Part shown: positions 28,410-40,542 of the stretch, piece after piece
How positions within the stretch are numbered: the stretch's first letter is position 1
Layout: each line of letters begins with the position of its first letter
Source of the DNA: Xenorhabdus ishibashii
Lineage (GTDB): Bacteria; Pseudomonadota; Gammaproteobacteria; Enterobacterales; Enterobacteriaceae
Direction of reading: 5' to 3'
Assembly (NCBI RefSeq): GCF_002632755.1
Contig: NZ_NJAK01000001.1
Span: 2,480,001-2,544,000, forward strand
Length of the DNA: 64,000 nucleotides
Notes under the pieces: generated by a model
Database searches by the model: none
Told to the model about the DNA's origin: nothing
The model's input: the letters and a program-made list of their open reading frames with translations, nothing else
Made by a program: the position numbers and the translations under genes

Positions 28410-29363
28410 ATGACCGATAAACTGACTTCCCTGCGTAAACTGACAACAGTAGTAGCAGATACCGGGGATATCGCGGCGATGAAACTGTATCAGCCGCAAG
28501 ATGCGACTACCAATCCTTCCCTGATTTTGAATGCCGCTCAAATTCCAGAATATCGCCAACTGATTGATGACGCTATTGAGTGGGCACGTGGTGAAAGCGA
28601 CTCCCGCGAACAGCAAATTATTGATGCCGGCGATAAATTGGCTGTCAATATTGGTCTGGAAATTCTGAAATTGATCCCTGGCCGCATCTCTACTGAAGTT
28701 GATGCACGTCTGTCTTATGACACCGAAGCCAGCGTAGCGAAAGCAAAACGCCTGATCAAACTGTATAACGAAGCGGGCATCAGCAATGATCGCATTCTGA
28801 TCAAACTGGCTTCTACATGGCAGGGTATCCGTGCTGCTGAACAACTGGAAAAAGAAGGTATCAACTGTAACCTGACATTGCTGTTCTCCTTTGCCCAAGC
28901 GCGTGCTTGTGCAGAAGCAGGTGCCTATCTGATCTCTCCATTTGTTGGCCGTATCCTTGACTGGTACAAAGCCAATGGTGACAAGAAAGAATTCGCACCA
29001 CATGAAGATCCAGGTGTAATTTCTGTTTCTGAAATTTATCAGTACTACAAAGAGCACGGCTACAACACGGTTGTGATGGGTGCAAGTTTCCGTAACTCTG
29101 GTGAAATTCTGGCGCTGGCTGGCTGTGACCGCCTGACAATCTCTCCCGCACTGCTGAAAGAGTTGTCTGAGACAGAAGGCGAGGTTGAGCGTAAACTGGG
29201 TTATGAAGGCGAAATCAAAGAGCGTCCAGCGCCAATGACTGAAGCTGAGTTCTACTGGAACCACCACCAGGATGCAATGGCAACTGAAAAACTGGCAGAA
29301 GGTATCCGTAAGTTTGCAGTAGATCAGGGCAAACTTGAGAGTATGATCGCTGAGCTGCTGTAA
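28410..29363 (+). CDS. talB: Transaldolase B
   Basis: A 317-residue enzyme of the non-oxidative pentose phosphate pathway, exactly E. coli TalB length. Start ATG 28410 ([20 protein letters not shown]) is certain by alignment; the frame runs open upstream to 28305 but is not conserved. The Schiff-base lysine lies in [13 protein letters not shown], with [10 protein letters not shown] and [11 protein letters not shown] nearby. High expression is suggested by regular codon use. A long antisense open frame in this gene is a codon-bias artefact. Confidence 0.97.
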   Translation: MTDKLTSLRKLTTVVADTGDIAAMKLYQPQDATTNPSLILNAAQIPEYRQLIDDAIEWARGESDSREQQIIDAGDKLAVNIGLEILKLIPGRISTEVDARLSYDTEASVAKAKRLIKLYNEAGISNDRILIKLASTWQGIRAAEQLEKEGINCNLTLLFSFAQARACAEAGAYLISPFVGRILDWYKANGDKKEFAPHEDPGVISVSEIYQYYKEHGYNTVVMGASFRNSGEILALAGCDRLTISPALLKELSETEGEVERKLGYEGEIKERPAPMTEAEFYWNHHQDAMATEKLAEGIRKFAVDQGKLESMIAELL

Positions 29364-29423
29364 TCTAGCAATACGCTATTTTTTCTGGCACAAAGGCGAT
29401 TAATTGGTTGCCTTAAACTAACG

Positions 29424-29460
29424 ACAAACTCCATTCAAAATTAATGGGGTTTGTTTTTTT
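29424..29460 (+). terminator. talB terminator
   Basis: ACAAACTCCATT (29424-29435) and AATGGGGTTTGT (29443-29454) form a 12-bp stem with one T-G pair, followed by a run of seven T. Confidence 0.9.
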
Positions 29461-29480
29461 GCCTTGCCATCAAACCAACT

Positions 29481-29527
29481 TCCTCCTCCTCCTCCTCCTC
29501 CTCCTCCTCCTCCTCCTCCTCCTCCTC
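29481..29527. repeat. (TCC)15 trinucleotide tract
   Basis: Fifteen perfect TCC units plus TC, a 47-base pure pyrimidine/purine tract, begin 20 bases after the talB terminator and end 23 bases before the likely -35 box of the receptor gene. Such tracts change length by slippage and can form triplex DNA. No comparable tract was noticed elsewhere in the window. Confidence 0.95.
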
Positions 29528-29550
29528 GCCCCGTCCTCCCTAAAGATAAG

Positions 29551-29598
29551 TTGTTCAAAGATCATTATTAATGCATAATGATAATAGTTATTATTATC
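29551..29598 (+). promoter_or_regulatory. Receptor-gene promoter overlapped by a Fur box
   Basis: TTGTTC (29551-29556) and CATAAT (29574-29579) are spaced by 17 bases. ATAATGATAATAGTTATTATTATC at 29575-29598 contains the Fur consensus pattern of TAAT/ATTA repeats and covers the -10 region, so iron repression is expected. Confidence 0.7.
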
Positions 29599-29616
29599 AA
29601 CAAATGTAGTAATTTT

Positions 29617-31869
29617 ATGAATAACCCACACTTTTTTATAACGCTTTTTGCAGTCAGCCCGCTTTACTCTTTCGCTACGAATGAATCAACTACCGATCAT
29701 TCAAGCGATACTCTGTATGTTTATTCTTCATTAGACTTAAAGAAGAGTAATGAAGTATTACTAGATAGTCAGGAATTAAATAAACAAATAATCATTAATC
29801 CTGCTGATATATTTAAAAGTACGTCGGGAGTCCTGTCTGGTGAATCTAGATCATCAGGAGCAATAGATGTCAATATTCGAGGTTTACAAGGCCAAGGAAG
29901 AATTTCTACTAGTGTGGATGATACTATAAATCAAACAGCCTTATATCGAGGCTATCAGGGGGTATCTAACCGTACTTATATTGATCCAGACTTCATCGGT
30001 GAAGTAGATATAAAAAAAGGATTTTATGGTGGTTCTGGTATTACAGGGATAGGCGGTACTGTAAATATGAAAACAATATCTCCTGCTGATATATTAATTC
30101 CAGGTGATAACTTTGGTATACGCCTAAAAGGTAGTATTTTAAGTAACCACTCAAACTATAATAATTACACATGGAATGACGAGCCATCTCCAAAAAAAGA
30201 AAACATATTTAATGGAAAAAACAACACAGGAAGTGTGGTGGTTGCTTATGCAGATGAAAATTTCGAGTTTTTAGCTGGGGTATCAAAACGCATCAGAGGG
30301 AATTATCATTCAGGAAAAAAAGGATTTGGTACAGATAATTATACGTTGCCTGGGTATTTATGTCCGGATGAGTATTATGATGATAATGACGATATAGCTC
30401 CTTGCCCTGTAACAGCCGAAACTATCCAAGATGCTGGTTATACCATTTATCCTAAAGGTGCAGCAGTACCTAATACATCAGAGAATACACGTTCTTATTT
30501 ATTAAAAACCAGCGCATGGATTAATGATGAGCACAGAGTTAGTGCTGTTTACAGTCTATATGACAGTACGTTTGGTGAAACATATGTTGCAGATACAACA
30601 ACTATAGATAAAGGAACTACGGTCCCAGTATCACAAGGACCAAATGCTTATGTTCGTTTAGCAAGATATAAACTTGGTTATAATTGGAAATCAAATAACC
30701 CATTAATTGATCTGAACTTTTCTCTATGGCATTTAGATTTAAAAGACAGACCTAAAACATCCCAAAATACATTAGGTGATGAAAAGAAATCTGATACATG
30801 GGGGATTAACCTTTCTAATAACTTAGAACTTTACATGTATAATAAACCAACAAATGTACTTCTGGGAGGGAGTTATCTTACCGAAAAAACAGGGCCAGCC
30901 AAAGGTTTTTGGTCTCAGCATCCTCACCAGCGAGAAGGGACAAGACAAGAATACCGTATTTTTGTTAATGGGCAGTATGAATTAACCAATAAAATTAATT
31001 TATTATCTTCTCTTGAACATAAAGGCTATTCATTAAAAGATAAAGGTGATACCCCATCAATACCTAAAGATGAAACTGCTTATGGATATAGTTTCGGAGT
31101 TGAATATAGGCCAATAAAACAAATAATGCTGTATAGCCGTTATTCTCAAAGTCCAAGATTTCCTTCACTAGTTGAAGGGACAAATGGATTTTTTATGAAA
31201 GCTGATAATAATCTACAGCATGAAACCATGAAAAATATTGAAATAGGGTCTGCATTTGGCTTTGAAAATTTAATAGCAAATGATGAATTAAAATTGAGTG
31301 TCGGATATTTTAACTCTAATATTGATAATTATATTAGTCGTAGCTGGCAATGGGATAAATTTTCAATGCATATTGATAATATCAATAAGGCAAAATTTGA
31401 AGGAATTGAACTGGAGACAAGCTATAAGATTAAGGCTTTTACAGTAAAAGCATCAGCAAATTACTATACAAATATTGAGTTTTGTAAGAAAGAAAAAGGA
31501 TGTGTTAATGAAAACCTTCCATCTGATTATGCGACAAACCATATTCCGCCTAAAAAAAGCTATTCACTAGATATAAATCAAGGGTTCCTTAACAACAAAC
31601 TGTCTATTGGTGGAAGAATATCTTACTTTGATAAAAGAGCGATACCGACCGCTAAGGTTGGACGAGGTTCTGCTCCATTGTTAGCACCAGTTGACTATAA
31701 ACCAGCAACAATCGTTGATTTTAGAAGTTCACTAGTTATAAATAAAAACATAATCGCAGATTTTACTGTGGATAATGTTTTTGACAGATATTATATACAA
31801 CCAATTAATGTGGGTTATATTCCTTCTCCTGGTCGTACATTCAGGTTAGGTATAACAGCGACTTTTTGA
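29617..31869 (+). CDS. TonB-dependent outer-membrane receptor, HasR/haem-receptor-like
   Basis: A 750-residue outer-membrane receptor. Start ATG 29617 gives a signal peptide (NNPHFFITLFAVSPLYSFA), then a TonB-box-like DTLYVYS. The plug contains IRGLQGQGRISTSVDDT and YRGYQGVSNRTYIDPDFIG, features I associate with HasR-type haem/haemophore receptors. The barrel ends FRLGITATF with the terminal Phe typical of outer-membrane proteins. Two cysteine pairs lie in extracellular-loop-like regions. It is more AT-rich than its neighbours, suggesting transfer. No haemophore gene is adjacent, so the ligand is uncertain; a ferric siderophore is the alternative. Confidence 0.85.
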   Translation: MNNPHFFITLFAVSPLYSFATNESTTDHSSDTLYVYSSLDLKKSNEVLLDSQELNKQIIINPADIFKSTSGVLSGESRSSGAIDVNIRGLQGQGRISTSVDDTINQTALYRGYQGVSNRTYIDPDFIGEVDIKKGFYGGSGITGIGGTVNMKTISPADILIPGDNFGIRLKGSILSNHSNYNNYTWNDEPSPKKENIFNGKNNTGSVVVAYADENFEFLAGVSKRIRGNYHSGKKGFGTDNYTLPGYLCPDEYYDDNDDIAPCPVTAETIQDAGYTIYPKGAAVPNTSENTRSYLLKTSAWINDEHRVSAVYSLYDSTFGETYVADTTTIDKGTTVPVSQGPNAYVRLARYKLGYNWKSNNPLIDLNFSLWHLDLKDRPKTSQNTLGDEKKSDTWGINLSNNLELYMYNKPTNVLLGGSYLTEKTGPAKGFWSQHPHQREGTRQEYRIFVNGQYELTNKINLLSSLEHKGYSLKDKGDTPSIPKDETAYGYSFGVEYRPIKQIMLYSRYSQSPRFPSLVEGTNGFFMKADNNLQHETMKNIEIGSAFGFENLIANDELKLSVGYFNSNIDNYISRSWQWDKFSMHIDNINKAKFEGIELETSYKIKAFTVKASANYYTNIEFCKKEKGCVNENLPSDYATNHIPPKKSYSLDINQGFLNNKLSIGGRISYFDKRAIPTAKVGRGSAPLLAPVDYKPATIVDFRSSLVINKNIIADFTVDNVFDRYYIQPINVGYIPSPGRTFRLGITATF

Positions 31870-31921
31870 GCAAAAAAGTTGATTTAATAACCCGAACTCT
31901 GCTTAAGAAAGGAAACTAAGT

Positions 31922-31978
31922 GCCTGAGGAACGATTAAAGTTTTTGTTAAAGAAAACAGAATGGTAGACTCCTCAGGC
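31922..31978. repeat. Inverted repeat downstream of the receptor gene
   Basis: GCCTGAGGA (31922-31930) and TCCTCAGGC (31970-31978) are exact inverse complements separated by 39 bases. It may be a loose terminator or a relic of a small element. The remainder of the 286-base gap shows no gene. Confidence 0.4.
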
Positions 31979-32112
31979 TATGATTAAAGCAGTACAGAAT
32001 GATTTTATAACTTTGCTTCATCTGCTCTACCGCAACCCCGCAACAGCACCTTTATCTGCACGTCGTTAAAAGTCCACATACTGATTTTTGCTATCAATAA
32101 TTGAAGGCCATA

Positions 32113-32138
32113 AAGGTTCTGAACAGACTCAGAACCTT
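32113..32138 (-). terminator. 10-bp perfect hairpin after the GH1 gene
   Basis: AAGGTTCTGA (32113-32122) pairs with TCAGAACCTT (32129-32138) around a 6-base loop, 18 bases beyond the GH1 stop. A U run is lacking on the minus strand. Confidence 0.5.
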
Positions 32139-32155
32139 ATGAATCAAGAATAGAA

Positions 32156-35061
<2,906 letters not shown>

Positions 35062-35070
35062 CTACAGATG

Positions 35071-35149
35071 AAAAAAACCTGACAACGTCAGTCTCTATAC
35101 CGTGGAGAAAGCCGATGCCAGGTTTTTCCTATCTACGCAGTAACAATCC
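35071..35149 (-). promoter_or_regulatory. BglG/LicT-type antiterminator site (RAT) with leader terminator
   Basis: Read on the minus strand, GGATTGTTACTGC at the beginning and GGAAAAACC at the end of the 29 bases 35121-35149 match the E. coli bgl RAT element. The GG-to-CC core overlaps the left arm of a terminator whose right arm (CAGG plus seven T) lies at 35071-35081. Binding of a dephosphorylated BglG-type protein should open the operon. No such protein is encoded nearby. A half-conserved CRP-like TGTGA motif lies further upstream at about 35201. Confidence 0.8.
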
Positions 35150-35439
35150 GTTTTTGATTTTATTTACTTTTAATGCCAGCTCAATTTTCGATCAGAAAAA
35201 ATGTGATTGTGATCGCTAGATATTTATTAAGACTTTGTCTCAATTCTCATTCCGGCCTCTTTCCAACCCGAAAATCCTTTTTTAAACCGACGGGCTTGAG
35301 ACGATTCAGAGCACATGATGGCTGGGCTTTAGGGGATAGTATTTACATACAGGATATATTCGAAGTGAAAAATGAAGAGAAAATTATTCCAGATATTAGG
35401 CAGTTATTGGAAGATATTGAGACATTCTTTTCACTTTTA

Positions 35440-35903
<464 letters not shown>

Positions 35904-35913
35904 TCAACCTGAA

Positions 35914-36234
35914 CTACAAATGTTGAGAAACCATATTCTTAAATTGTGATAATGAAGCGACACCAACAAGAGAATCTACAGGTTGCCCATCTTTATATAC
36001 TAATGTCGTTGGTATGCTGCGAATGCCATATTTCATAGCGATATTATTGGCATCATCAATATTGATTTCCCCGAAAATAGCACTATCTTTCATATCAATC
36101 GATAATTGATTAAATGTTGGAGCTACCGCACGACACGGTCCACACCACGGTGCCCAGAATCTAACAACACAGATCCCTTTAGAACTGACTACACTACTAA
36201 AATTATCTTCGGTTAATTCAATTAATGTATTCAT
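35914..36234 (-). CDS. Thioredoxin (extra copy)
   Basis: A 106-residue thioredoxin with active site WAPWCGPC (Cys31, Cys34) and the cis-Pro in RSIPTTLVYKDG. It reduces protein or small-molecule disulfides using electrons from a thioredoxin reductase. It is not the housekeeping trxA locus (no rho neighbour). It is divergent from the biosynthetic operon and followed by the trxB relic. A role in disulfide chemistry of the nearby pathway is inference. Confidence 0.9.
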   Translation of the reverse strand: MNTLIELTEDNFSSVVSSKGICVVRFWAPWCGPCRAVAPTFNQLSIDMKDSAIFGEINIDDANNIAMKYGIRSIPTTLVYKDGQPVDSLVGVASLSQFKNMVSQHL

Positions 36235-37122
36235 ATTGAATCCTCAGTAAAAATTTTTAAGTTGCTAAAATACAGCTTATAAATGAAATGTGGGGGTATG
36301 CGCATGTATATTTGTTAACTTTGATATTGGAACACTCATTTTATGAATCCATGTAAAAGATAATTGCTAACTCAGAATACTCGAACACCCTTAATTCAAT
36401 TATTATATTGAATATTATAGTTAGATCAATAGATCTTTTCCTATCAGAAAGATAGGTATAGTCTATCAATTAATAACAATAAGTTATTGAAATACTTAAA
36501 ATAAATCACAAAAAATTTATTCATTCGATATTGGATAAACATAATGATAAAAAAATCAATCAGATAAATTCCGATTGATAACTTTAACCAGAGAAAAATC
36601 CAATGGAGGATCTGCTAATCATAAACACAATGATTTCATGTAATAACTATTAAAAAATAAAAAAATAACTCAATGATATGTTGCCTTAAAGTTATTAATT
36701 TGCCTACAGGAGATTAACAACTTGGTTATGCGTCAGGAATTATTATGCGACTGCCAATTTGAATTTGATCAGTATCCATATATTTCACATAACAATAATC
36801 GTTAATAAAATATTATTATTTGATATTACATTTAGTTATAAACATGTTATTTTTGCGTGAAAGCAAACCAGTCAATAAAACTAAACATCTTACTAAGATT
36901 AATGAGGCGTCTGAATATGCACTGTTTTTATTTTAAACTCACGAGTCAATATATTAATTTGATAGTAAATGATGTTTATTTTCACAAAAATAAACTGGTG
37001 AATTGTAAAAATATTCTTTGTTAAGAATTCCAACCTATTCCCAGCACTATTTTATTTCAAAGATAAAAAACAACCTCAGAAAAACATAAGTTAACTTATC
37101 AATCAAATACAAGGGATAATGC
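36235..37122. other. 888-base AT-rich divergent control region
   Basis: It separates the thioredoxin gene from the NRPS operon. About 75% AT; no convincing gene. It should carry both promoters; a long leader and silencing by H-NS-like proteins are plausible for such composition. A 25-codon frame at 36728-36805 is too weak to call. Confidence 0.55.
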
Positions 37123-40100
37123 ATGCAAAATTTTCTTCAGGCACTACAAGAGTGCGGATTAGAAACTTCTAACTCCCCTGAATTATATAAACCAGAAAAT
37201 AAAAACTTAGAAGTAGAGCTATCAAATTTGAAAAAGCAGGTTAATGGAATACTTCAAAACAGATTGCCATTAATAAATATTATCATTCCTGTAACGCTAC
37301 AAGAAGATACGATTGAGACAGAAGATTTTCCATTAACCGATATTCAATATGCCTATTTAATTGGGCGTAACCCCAGACTGGAACTAGGAGGATTAACCAG
37401 TTGTCTATATACTGAATTAGATATTAATTCATTAGATATCAATTTATTAAATGATGCATTAAACAAAATCATTGAATATCACCCTATGTTAAGGGCAACT
37501 TTATCGTTAGATGGACAACAGCGAATTCTGCCCACGCCATTAAATTACATCATTCCTATTCAGGATTGTAGAAAGTGGTCAGAGTCAGAAAAAGATAATA
37601 TGCTGGCAAAACTTCGACAGGAAATGGAAATGCAATTATTACCGGTCGATAAAGCACCTACATTCGATATACGGGCAACAATACTTAATGATGATATTAC
37701 CCGTCTGCATATTTATTTCGACCTGATGTTTGTCGATATTCATAGTGTCCGTTTGGTATTACGTGACTGGTGGCAAGTTTATCAAGGCCATAAGCTTCCT
37801 GCTCTACCTGACAATATAAATTTCCCCAATTATATCAAATTAGAACGTTATCTACAGGGACAGCCACAAGGATTACGCGATAAAACTTATTGGGAACAAC
37901 AACTAGAACATTTGCCCCAACCGCCGGAATTACCATTAAAAAATGCGCCAGAGATAATATCTCCACCTGTATTCAAACGCTATAGCCGAAAAATTCCTGC
38001 TGAAACATTATTAGCGCTTAGAAAAAAAGCGGAATTACGCAAATTAACATTGGAAACGATACTTCTCGGTATGTACGCAGAAGTGCTTCGTCAATGGTCG
38101 AAACGTCAAATTTTTACACTGACTGTCACGCAATTTGGACGTCGCCCCTATTTTGATGGCATTGAAAATGTTGTCGGCAATTTCCTGCAACCCATGTTAC
38201 TGGGAATTGGAGGAACAGGAGAAGAAAGCCTCAATGATCGTTTGGTACAAATCCAGACTGATTTGATGACGAACCGCTGGCACTGTTCTTACAATGGCGT
38301 TCAAGTTTTAAGAGAGCTGACCCGCCGAAATCATGGCAACCGAGCAGCAACCGCCCCCGTAGTATTTAGCAATACCCTGACGGCTAATTTGGATAATGTC
38401 GTGACAGATCCCGGTTGGACGGAAGCGAACCAAGTTTATAGCAGTAATCAAACCCCACAAGTCTGGTTAGAAAACCAGATTGTTCGTGTTGATGATCTTG
38501 TGCAAATTAACTGGAATACAGTCAATGAACTATTCCCTGATGGCATGGTGGAAACCATGTTGGATGCGTATCTGGCGCTGATAACGACTTGTGCAGAAGA
38601 CGATTCAGTATGGGATGAAAACACACCACGGGTGAAATTGCCTGCCTCAGATTTAATGGAAAGAACGAAAGCCAATGCAACGGATACCGAATTTGATCTC
38701 AAACTACTGCATGAGATGATTTTGCAGGCTGCTGGCAAATTTCCCAATGCAATTGCGCTTATTCAGGGCGAAAAACAAATTACCTATGCAGAAATGGCCA
38801 ACAGAGCCTATGCAGTAGCACAACAACTCCGAGCCTCTGTTCCAATTCATCCCAATGATATTGTCGCTGTTTCCCTGCCACAAAGCCCAGAATTAGTTAT
38901 TGGCTTATTGGGTGTTCTTATGTCAGGTGCGGCCTACGTAGCCATTGATCCTCAGCTTCCTGCGGAACGTCGGATGAGTTTGCTCAACCGCTGTTCAGCC
39001 AAAGGAATTATCACTGACAGTACTGTTTTTGCACATGATGAATTTACACATTTACTTCGTATCAATCTGGATGAGTGTTCTATACCCAAGGCGATGGATA
39101 CAGAGCAAGTGACTACGGCACGTTGGTCTTCCATATCTTCAGAGCAAGGATTAGACGATTTAGCCTATGTCATCTTTACCTCTGGTTCAACAGGAGAGCC
39201 GAAAGGGGTAATGGCTTCCCACCGTAATGCCGCCAATACCGTATTTGATATTAACCATAAATTCCAGATAACAGAAAAAGATGTTGTGTTGTCTATCGCG
39301 CCTGCCGGGTTTGATTTGTCTGTCTATGACTATTTCGGGCTATTAGGTGTAGGAGGAAAGGTGATTTTTTCCATGCCAGAAACGGCTAATGACCCCAAAG
39401 TCTGGCTAGACATGCTGATCAAACATCAAATTACGATCTGGAATAGTGTTCCTGCTCCCGTGAAAGTATTGGTAGACAGAAATGGTTCTGCACTATCCGA
39501 AACCCAATTAAGGCTAATCCTTATGAGCGGAGACTGGATACCGGTCGATCTCCCTGAACGTATTCGGGAAAGTTTGCCAAATACTGCGATCATGAGTCTC
39601 GGTGGAGCGACGGAAGGCTCTATCTGGTCGATACACTATCCAATTGAAAAAATTGATAAAAACTGGAAAAGCATTCCTTATGGCAAGCCGCTGGCAAATC
39701 AAACTTTCCATGTTTTGAATAACTGGCTTCTTCCCTGCCCCAAATGGGTAACCGGAGAACTCTATATTGGTGGAGACGGAGTGACTCAAGGTTATTTGGG
39801 TGATGCAGAAAAAACGGCACTACGCTTTATTACCCATCCCGTCACAGGTGAACGGCTGTACAGAACAGGAGATTTAGGACGATATATTGCCGATGGTTTA
39901 ATAGAAATTTTAGGGCGCGAAGATAATCAGGTAAAAATCAATGGCTATCGCATTGAATTAGGTGAAATTGAAGCCTGCCTTCTGGCTCACAAAAATGCCA
40001 GCCATGTCGTCATTGATGCTCCCGTTCATGCTAAAACCGGACAACGACATATCGTTTCCTATGTTGTGCCTGAGGCGCTAGAAACATTGGATGAGCCGAC

Positions 40101-40542
40101 CCATTTTCAGGATCAATTGAGGGAAATAGCCCGCAAAACCTTGCCCTCTTATATGGTGCCCAGTTATTACATCTTATTACCCCATATGCCATTAACCAGT
40201 AATGGAAAAATTGACCGTAAAGCGCTGCCTATTCCCTGGTCTGATTCCGAAGAACATGCAGATGCTCCGGTTGCACCCGCTAATGAGATCGAAGCGAAGA
40301 TCCTGAAACTCTGGCAAGCACAACTTCAACACGATGATTTTGATGTCACTGATGGCTTTTTTGATATTGGCGGTGATTCACTCCATGCCGTTGGTTTACT
40401 GAGTGCACTGAGACAGGAATTTAATATTACCCCAGTTGGTGAACAGGACATCATCGAAGGGCTGTTCATGAATTCTAATATTCAGTCTTTCTCTCGCATC
40501 ATCGAAACCATCGTCCAATCTCAAGCGGTGAATGAGCTATGA
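37123..40542 (+). CDS. NRPS, Cy-A-PCP, cysteine-activating (dithiolopyrrolone synthetase type)
   Basis: 1139 residues. Residues 1-50 resemble a small amino-terminal docking domain. A heterocyclisation-type condensation domain follows (about 65-480) with D200xxxxD205xxS208 instead of HHxxxDG. The adenylation domain (about 540-1040) has FTSGSTGEPKG at 685-695. Pocket residues read from the frame are D731, L732, Y735, N774, L800, S802, L826, I834, W835 plus the motif Lys: the known cysteine code DLYNLSLIWK. The carrier domain has GGDSLHA with pantetheine Ser1086. There is no thioesterase domain. A single Cy-A-PCP module loading Cys is the HlmE design. ATGA overlap with the next gene shows an operon. 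Confidence 0.93.
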   Translation: MQNFLQALQECGLETSNSPELYKPENKNLEVELSNLKKQVNGILQNRLPLINIIIPVTLQEDTIETEDFPLTDIQYAYLIGRNPRLELGGLTSCLYTELDINSLDINLLNDALNKIIEYHPMLRATLSLDGQQRILPTPLNYIIPIQDCRKWSESEKDNMLAKLRQEMEMQLLPVDKAPTFDIRATILNDDITRLHIYFDLMFVDIHSVRLVLRDWWQVYQGHKLPALPDNINFPNYIKLERYLQGQPQGLRDKTYWEQQLEHLPQPPELPLKNAPEIISPPVFKRYSRKIPAETLLALRKKAELRKLTLETILLGMYAEVLRQWSKRQIFTLTVTQFGRRPYFDGIENVVGNFLQPMLLGIGGTGEESLNDRLVQIQTDLMTNRWHCSYNGVQVLRELTRRNHGNRAATAPVVFSNTLTANLDNVVTDPGWTEANQVYSSNQTPQVWLENQIVRVDDLVQINWNTVNELFPDGMVETMLDAYLALITTCAEDDSVWDENTPRVKLPASDLMERTKANATDTEFDLKLLHEMILQAAGKFPNAIALIQGEKQITYAEMANRAYAVAQQLRASVPIHPNDIVAVSLPQSPELVIGLLGVLMSGAAYVAIDPQLPAERRMSLLNRCSAKGIITDSTVFAHDEFTHLLRINLDECSIPKAMDTEQVTTARWSSISSEQGLDDLAYVIFTSGSTGEPKGVMASHRNAANTVFDINHKFQITEKDVVLSIAPAGFDLSVYDYFGLLGVGGKVIFSMPETANDPKVWLDMLIKHQITIWNSVPAPVKVLVDRNGSALSETQLRLILMSGDWIPVDLPERIRESLPNTAIMSLGGATEGSIWSIHYPIEKIDKNWKSIPYGKPLANQTFHVLNNWLLPCPKWVTGELYIGGDGVTQGYLGDAEKTALRFITHPVTGERLYRTGDLGRYIADGLIEILGREDNQVKINGYRIELGEIEACLLAHKNASHVVIDAPVHAKTGQRHIVSYVVPEALETLDEPTHFQDQLREIARKTLPSYMVPSYYILLPHMPLTSNGKIDRKALPIPWSDSEEHADAPVAPANEIEAKILKLWQAQLQHDDFDVTDGFFDIGGDSLHAVGLLSALRQEFNITPVGEQDIIEGLFMNSNIQSFSRIIETIVQSQAVNEL

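Noticed and set aside
28404..29267. 287-codon open frame antisense to talB
   Set aside because: It lies wholly inside the highly conserved talB gene on the other strand; such long antisense frames arise from codon bias, and the translation is Cys/Phe/Gln-rich without any family resemblance.
29461..29530. CRISPR-like or coding repeat at the TCC tract
   Set aside because: The repeat unit is 3 bases with no spacers and it lies in non-coding DNA after the talB terminator; it is a simple sequence repeat.
36728..36805. Possible 25-residue leader peptide upstream of the NRPS
   Set aside because: The AGGAG upstream is too far from the ATG, there is no attenuator-like structure and no codon bias typical of leader peptides.
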